NCBI GenBank assembly: GCA_005888925.1
Contig: VBCP01000002.1
Location: 1 to 9,311 of the forward strand
Origin: Betaproteobacteria bacterium
Lineage (GTDB): Bacteria; Pseudomonadota; Gammaproteobacteria; Burkholderiales; SG8-39
Reading direction: 5' to 3'
DNA length: 9,311 nt
The notes under the pieces were generated by a model. That model searched no databases and was not told the DNA's origin. It saw nothing but the letters and a program-made list of their open reading frames with translations. Positions 6,106-9,311 of the stretch are shown here, piece by piece. The position numbers and the translations under genes are program-made. Numbering within the stretch: the stretch's first letter is position 1; each line of letters begins with the position of its first letter.

Positions 6106-7566
6106 ATGCAAATAGTCTGGGATGCGTCCATCCCGATGGACGACGGCGTCGTGCTGCGCGCCGACGTCTTTCGTCCATCGGATGACGGCCGGCATCCCGT
6201 CATCCTCAGCTACGGTCCCTACGCCAAAGGCCTCTCCTTCCAGGAGGGATACAAATCCAACTGGGCGCGCCTTACAAAGGCGGCGCCCGAGGTCCTCGAG
6301 GGCTCGAGCAACAAATACCAGTGCTGGGAGCTCGTCGATCCGGAGAAGTGGGTGCCGGACGGCTATGTGTGCGTGCGCGTTGACTCGCGCGGCGCGGGCC
6401 GCTCGCCCGGCGTCATCGACATCTGGTCGGCGCGCGAGGCGCGCGATCTCTACCACTGCATCGAGTGGGCGGCGGCGCAGCCGTGGTCGAGCGGCAAGAT
6501 CGGGCTGAACGGCATCTCCTACTTCGCCACCAACCAGTGGCAGGTCGGCGCGCTGCGCCCGCCGCATCTCGCGGCGCTCTGCATCTGGGAAGGATTCTCC
6601 GATTACTACCGCGAGCTCGCGCGCCACGGCGGCATCCTGAGCGACTTCACCCAGAGCTGGTACGCACGCCAGGTCCTGCGCGTGCAGCACGGCGTCGGCG
6701 ACAACGGCGCGCGCAGCGTCGTCACCGGCGAGCCGGTCGCCGGCCCCGAGACGCTCGCGCCCGCGCTGCGGGCGAAAAACACGACCGATCCCGCAGGGGA
6801 GGCGCTGCGCCGACGCCTGGTCGATGACTACTACCGGGAGCGAATGGTCGAGTTCGAGCGCATCCAGGCGCCTTTGCTCTCCGCCGCCAACTGGGGCGGC
6901 CAGGGACTCCACCCGCGCGGCAACTACGAAGGCTTCCTCGCCGCCGGCTCGAAAGAGAAGTGGCTCGAGGTGCACGGCGACACGCACTTCACGCATTTCT
7001 ACAGCAACTACGGCATGGGGCTGCAGAAACGCTTCTTCGGGCAGCCCCGTGTCTCGCTCAACATCCGCCGGCCTAGCGAGCGCTTCACGTTGCGCGCGGA
7101 GAACGAATGGCCGATCGCGCGCACGCAATGGACGAAATTTTTTCTGCACCCCGAGCTCTCCCTGTCGCGCAGAGAGCCGCAGGCAGCCAAAGCGCTGACC
7201 TACGAGGCGACGGGGGAGGGACTGACCTTCTCCACGCCGCCGATGACCGAGGAGCTGGAGATCACCGGCCCGGTGGCGGCGAAGCTCTGGCTCTCCTCCG
7301 ACACGACCGACGCCGACGTGTTTCTCGTGCTGCGCATGTTCGATGGCGCGGGCAAGGAAGTTACCTTCATCGGCTCGAACGATCCGCGCACGCCGGTCGC
7401 GCTCGGCTGGCTCCGCGCCTCGCATCGCAAGCTCGATCGCGAGCGCTCGCGGCCTTATCGGCCGTGGCACGCGCACGCTGAAGAATGGCCGCTGACGCCT
7501 GGCGCGCCGGTCGAGCTGGATGTGGAGATCTGGCCGACGTGCATCGTCGCGCGCCGTACCCGATGA
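6106..7566 (+). CDS. CocE/NonD-type alpha/beta hydrolase (S15 superfamily), C-terminus cut by a frameshift
   Basis: The 486-residue frame encodes a serine hydrolase of the CocE/NonD and X-Pro dipeptidyl-peptidase superfamily, which cleaves ester or amide bonds; the substrate is unknown. Early strands (IPMDDGVVLRADVFRP) and VRVDSRGAGRSPG at about 90-102 are typical. The nucleophile is probably Ser138 in NGISYFATNQW, where the usual G-x-S-Y-x-G lacks its last Gly. NWGGQGLHPRGNYEGF (263-277) and LEVHGDTHFTHFY (288-299) carry the likely His. The C-terminal jelly-roll domain begins near 373. No signal peptide is seen, so it is cytoplasmic. Two pieces seem missing. After KRFF311 the text goes straight to QPRVSL, where family members have a D-H-F-L-K-G type segment. 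After WPTCIV481 the frame shifts and stops at 7566, while the family C-terminus continues in another frame to 7697. The start abuts the preceding stop, with no spacer. Confidence 0.87.
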   Translation: MQIVWDASIPMDDGVVLRADVFRPSDDGRHPVILSYGPYAKGLSFQEGYKSNWARLTKAAPEVLEGSSNKYQCWELVDPEKWVPDGYVCVRVDSRGAGRSPGVIDIWSAREARDLYHCIEWAAAQPWSSGKIGLNGISYFATNQWQVGALRPPHLAALCIWEGFSDYYRELARHGGILSDFTQSWYARQVLRVQHGVGDNGARSVVTGEPVAGPETLAPALRAKNTTDPAGEALRRRLVDDYYRERMVEFERIQAPLLSAANWGGQGLHPRGNYEGFLAAGSKEKWLEVHGDTHFTHFYSNYGMGLQKRFFGQPRVSLNIRRPSERFTLRAENEWPIARTQWTKFFLHPELSLSRREPQAAKALTYEATGEGLTFSTPPMTEELEITGPVAAKLWLSSDTTDADVFLVLRMFDGAGKEVTFIGSNDPRTPVALGWLRASHRKLDRERSRPYRPWHAHAEEWPLTPGAPVELDVEIWPTCIVARRTR

Positions 7567-7697
7567 AGGGCGTCGGCCCGTTCACGCACGCGGACGCGCG
7601 CGACCGGCCGCCGCGCGTCTTTGGCGGGCGCAACACGCTGCATTTCGCCGCCGGCAGAATGCCGTACGCGCTGCTGCCGATCATCCCGGGGAGGTGA
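7557..7697 (+). pseudogene. Out-of-frame C-terminal fragment of the CocE-type hydrolase
   Basis: In a frame different from the hydrolase body, this stretch reads PMKGVGPFTHADARDRPP, then VFGGRNTLHF, then MPYALLPIIPGR and stop. It matches the expected end of CocE/NonD proteins (K-G-x-G-P-F-x-H, D-R-P, FGG, LLP-x-IP). It ends two bases before the receptor ATG at 7700, as a normal operon junction would. About 20-30 residues following WPTCIV are absent, and the missing length must equal 1 modulo 3 to restore the frame. Confidence 0.8.
7688..7694 (+). promoter_or_regulatory. Ribosome binding site of the TctC-type receptor gene
   Basis: ggggagg lies five bases before ATG 7700 and overlaps the end of the hydrolase coding remnant. 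It fixes 7700 as the receptor start over the longer open frame beginning at 7520. Confidence 0.7.
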
Positions 7698-7699
7698 CG

Positions 7700-8647
7700 A
7701 TGCGATTGCTGCTGGCGCTCTGGTGTGTGGTCGCGTTTGCCCAGGACTATCCGGCGAAGAACGTCACCATCATCGTTCCCTATCCCGCCGGCGGCCCGAC
7801 CGACCAGCTCGCGCGGCTCCTCGCGCCGCGCTTCGCCGAGAAGCTCGGCAAGAACTTCATCGTCGAGAACGTGAGCGGCGGCGGCACCACGATAGGCACC
7901 GGCCGCGTCGCACGCGCCGCGCCTGACGGGCACACGCTGCTGCTGCACAACCTGCAAATCTCGGCGAACGTCGCGCTCTATCCGAAGCTGCAGTACGACA
8001 CCGAGAGGGATCTTGCGGCGATCGCCTTCATCAACCGCAATCCGCTGGTGCTCGTCGGGCGGAAGTCCCTCGCGCCCGTCACGCTCGGCGAGCTGATCGC
8101 GTACATGAGAGCCAACTCCTTCAGCATGGCGCATCCCGGCTCGGGCTCGAGCGGGCATCTCGCCACCGCGCTCTTCGCGCAGGCGGCAAAGGTGACGCCG
8201 GTGCAGGTGCCCTATCGCGGCGGCGCGCCCATGGTGCAGGACCTGCTCGGCGACCACGTCGATCTCCTGTTCGGCACGCCGCAGCAGCTCGCGCCGCTCG
8301 TGGCTTCGGGACAGCTCAAGGCCTACGGCGTCACGGCAAGGGAGGCCTATCCGCAGTTCCCCAGTGCGGCGAGCCTGGTCGGCGCGCTCGGGCCCAAGCT
8401 CGAGATCTTCTACTGGCATGCGCTGTTCGCGCCGGCGGCAACGCCGAAGCCGGTGATCGACAAGCTGAGCGCCGTGGTGCAGGGCGTGCTGGACGATGCC
8501 GCGCTGATGAAGAGCTGGGCCGACACCGGCGTGACGCCGTATCCCGCGGGCGAGCGCACGGGGCAGGGCGCCGAGACGCTCTTCAAAAGCGAGATCGCGC
8601 GCTGGAGCGAGGTGGTGCGCGAGAACCAGATCCAGCCCGTGGACTGA
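7700..8647 (+). CDS. Tripartite tricarboxylate transporter-type periplasmic receptor (Bug/TctC family)
   Basis: The 315-residue protein has a short signal peptide (MRLLLALWCVVAFA, cleaved before Gln15) and the family hallmarks: IIVPYPAGGPTD (24-35), VENVSGGGTTIGTG (55-68), HPGSGSSGHLATALF (145-159), VPYRGGAPMVQDLLGDHVDL (170-189) and GVTAREAYPQFP (210-221). Such receptors bind small organic acids or related compounds in the periplasm and deliver them to a TctA/TctB membrane pair. Neither membrane subunit is in this window; orphan receptors in catabolic operons are common in betaproteobacteria. It sits two bases after the hydrolase remnant and overlaps the monooxygenase start by one base, so its ligand is likely linked to the substrate of those enzymes. 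No indel is apparent. Confidence 0.93.
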   Translation: MRLLLALWCVVAFAQDYPAKNVTIIVPYPAGGPTDQLARLLAPRFAEKLGKNFIVENVSGGGTTIGTGRVARAAPDGHTLLLHNLQISANVALYPKLQYDTERDLAAIAFINRNPLVLVGRKSLAPVTLGELIAYMRANSFSMAHPGSGSSGHLATALFAQAAKVTPVQVPYRGGAPMVQDLLGDHVDLLFGTPQQLAPLVASGQLKAYGVTAREAYPQFPSAASLVGALGPKLEIFYWHALFAPAATPKPVIDKLSAVVQGVLDDAALMKSWADTGVTPYPAGERTGQGAETLFKSEIARWSEVVRENQIQPVD

Positions 8648-9311
8648 TGCGCCGCCGCGCCGTCGTCATCGGCGGCTCGCTCGGCGGCCTGTTCGCCGCC
8701 GGCTTCCTGCAGGAGCTCGGCTGGCAAGTCGACGTCTACGAGCGCGTCGCCGACGAGCTCGCGGCGCGCGGCGCGGGAATCGGCACGCACGGCGCGCTGT
8801 TCGATGCGCTGCGCCGGCTCGGCGTCGAGATCGACGACCGGCTCGGCATCCGCGTGACCGAGCGCATCTGCCTCGATGGCAACGGCAACACCGTGCACAC
8901 GAAGCGCGTCGACCAGGTCATGTCGCACTGGGCACGCGTTTATCGCGCGTTGAAAGAACGCATTGGCCCCGGGCATTACCACGCTGGGCGCAATTTCAGC
9001 GGCTTCACGGAGCAGGGCGCCGAAGTCATCGCGGGTTTCGACGACGGCTCGGAGGCACGCGCCGATCTCCTGATCGGCGCCGACGGCTTGCGCTCGAGCG
9101 TACGCGCGCAGCTCATCCCGGATGCCGAGCCGCGGTATGCCGGCTACGTCGCGTGGCGCGGCCTCGTCAAGGACGGCGAGCTGCCCGACGGGCTGAGGAA
9201 GTCGCTCGGCGACGGCTACTACTTCGTGCTGCCGCCGGGCGAGATGATGCTGTGCTATCTCGTGCCGGGACGCGACTGGAACTACGTCTGGTATCGCCCG
9301 ACCACCGAGGA
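8647..9311 (+). CDS. FAD-dependent aromatic-ring monooxygenase (PHBH-type), N-terminal part
   Basis: The frame from ATG 8647, which overlaps the receptor stop as TGATG, runs 221 codons and off the right edge. It has the Rossmann FAD motif VVIGGSLGGLFAAGFL (residues 6-21), an acidic end to strand 2 (VDVYERV), RGAGIGTH (41-48), and the DG motif LLIGADGLRSSVR (141-153). YVAWRGLV (167-174) and a YNFVWYRP-like WNYVWYRP (211-218) recall the 2,6-dihydroxypyridine 3-monooxygenase group. The expected reaction is NAD(P)H-dependent hydroxylation of an aromatic or N-heterocyclic ring; the substrate cannot be named. The later GD motif and C-terminus lie outside the window. It is the fourth gene of the right-hand operon. 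Confidence 0.88.
   Translation, partial: MRRRAVVIGGSLGGLFAAGFLQELGWQVDVYERVADELAARGAGIGTHGALFDALRRLGVEIDDRLGIRVTERICLDGNGNTVHTKRVDQVMSHWARVYRALKERIGPGHYHAGRNFSGFTEQGAEVIAGFDDGSEARADLLIGADGLRSSVRAQLIPDAEPRYAGYVAWRGLVKDGELPDGLRKSLGDGYYFVLPPGEMMLCYLVPGRDWNYVWYRPTTE

Noticed and set aside
5365..7476. A 703-codon open frame on the minus strand
   Set aside because: It runs antisense to two well-supported plus-strand genes and its product is Arg/Ala/Glu-rich without any domain. Long antisense frames are expected where third codon positions are G/C-rich.
7520..7699. Longer N-terminus for the TctC-type receptor
   Set aside because: The upstream part is an Arg-rich shadow of the hydrolase, while ATG 7700 has a strong ribosome binding site and begins a signal peptide.

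Overview
The window (about two-thirds G+C by eye, dense gene packing, strong G/C bias at third codon positions) looks like chromosomal catabolic DNA from a betaproteobacterium of the Burkholderiales type. That placement is inferred from the Bug/TctC-type solute receptor, the periplasmic PQQ dehydrogenase with its small cytochrome c, and the gene style. No RNA gene, CRISPR array, insertion sequence or phage gene was seen, and no stretch over 300 bases lacks a gene.

Layout. At the left edge is the start of a hotdog-fold thioesterase gene on the minus strand (1-165). Diverging from it, on the plus strand, are a thiamine-diphosphate enzyme of the acetolactate synthase type (216-1801), a secreted PQQ-dependent alcohol dehydrogenase (1854-3545) and a small secreted cytochrome c overlapping its 3' end (3518-3832). 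Converging on these from the right is a two-gene minus-strand operon: a membrane cytochrome b561 (5267-4707), then a seven-bladed YVTN beta-propeller protein (4710-3837), joined by an ATGA overlap. A second plus-strand operon begins after a divergent spacer: a secreted protein of unknown function (5353-6105), a CocE/NonD-type alpha/beta hydrolase (6106-7697 if repaired), a TctC-type periplasmic binding protein (7700-8647) and an FAD monooxygenase running off the right edge (8647-9311). The junctions in this operon are 0 nt, 2 nt and a 1-nt overlap.

How they may work together. The dehydrogenase carries Asp305-Tyr-Asp307, the signature associated with lanthanide-dependent enzymes. It would oxidise an alcohol in the periplasm and pass electrons to the adjacent cytochrome c. 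The YVTN propeller and b561 plausibly belong to the same periplasmic/membrane redox module; YVTN propellers are known companions of PQQ alcohol dehydrogenases. The right-hand operon looks like uptake plus hydrolysis plus hydroxylation of an unidentified organic, perhaps aromatic or heterocyclic, compound. The substrate cannot be read from the sequence.

The most unusual aspect is a run of small indels against otherwise intact genes. The TPP enzyme, the propeller and the hydrolase each lack a short internal piece at a point where the reading frame also changes. The hydrolase seems to lack a second piece in frame, and the b561 gene has a 17/19-identical 19-bp tandem repeat just after its best start codon. 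The surrounding frames are still open, so these are either recent mutations or assembly/sequencing errors. Artefact is the simpler explanation, but the pattern deserves a read-level check.
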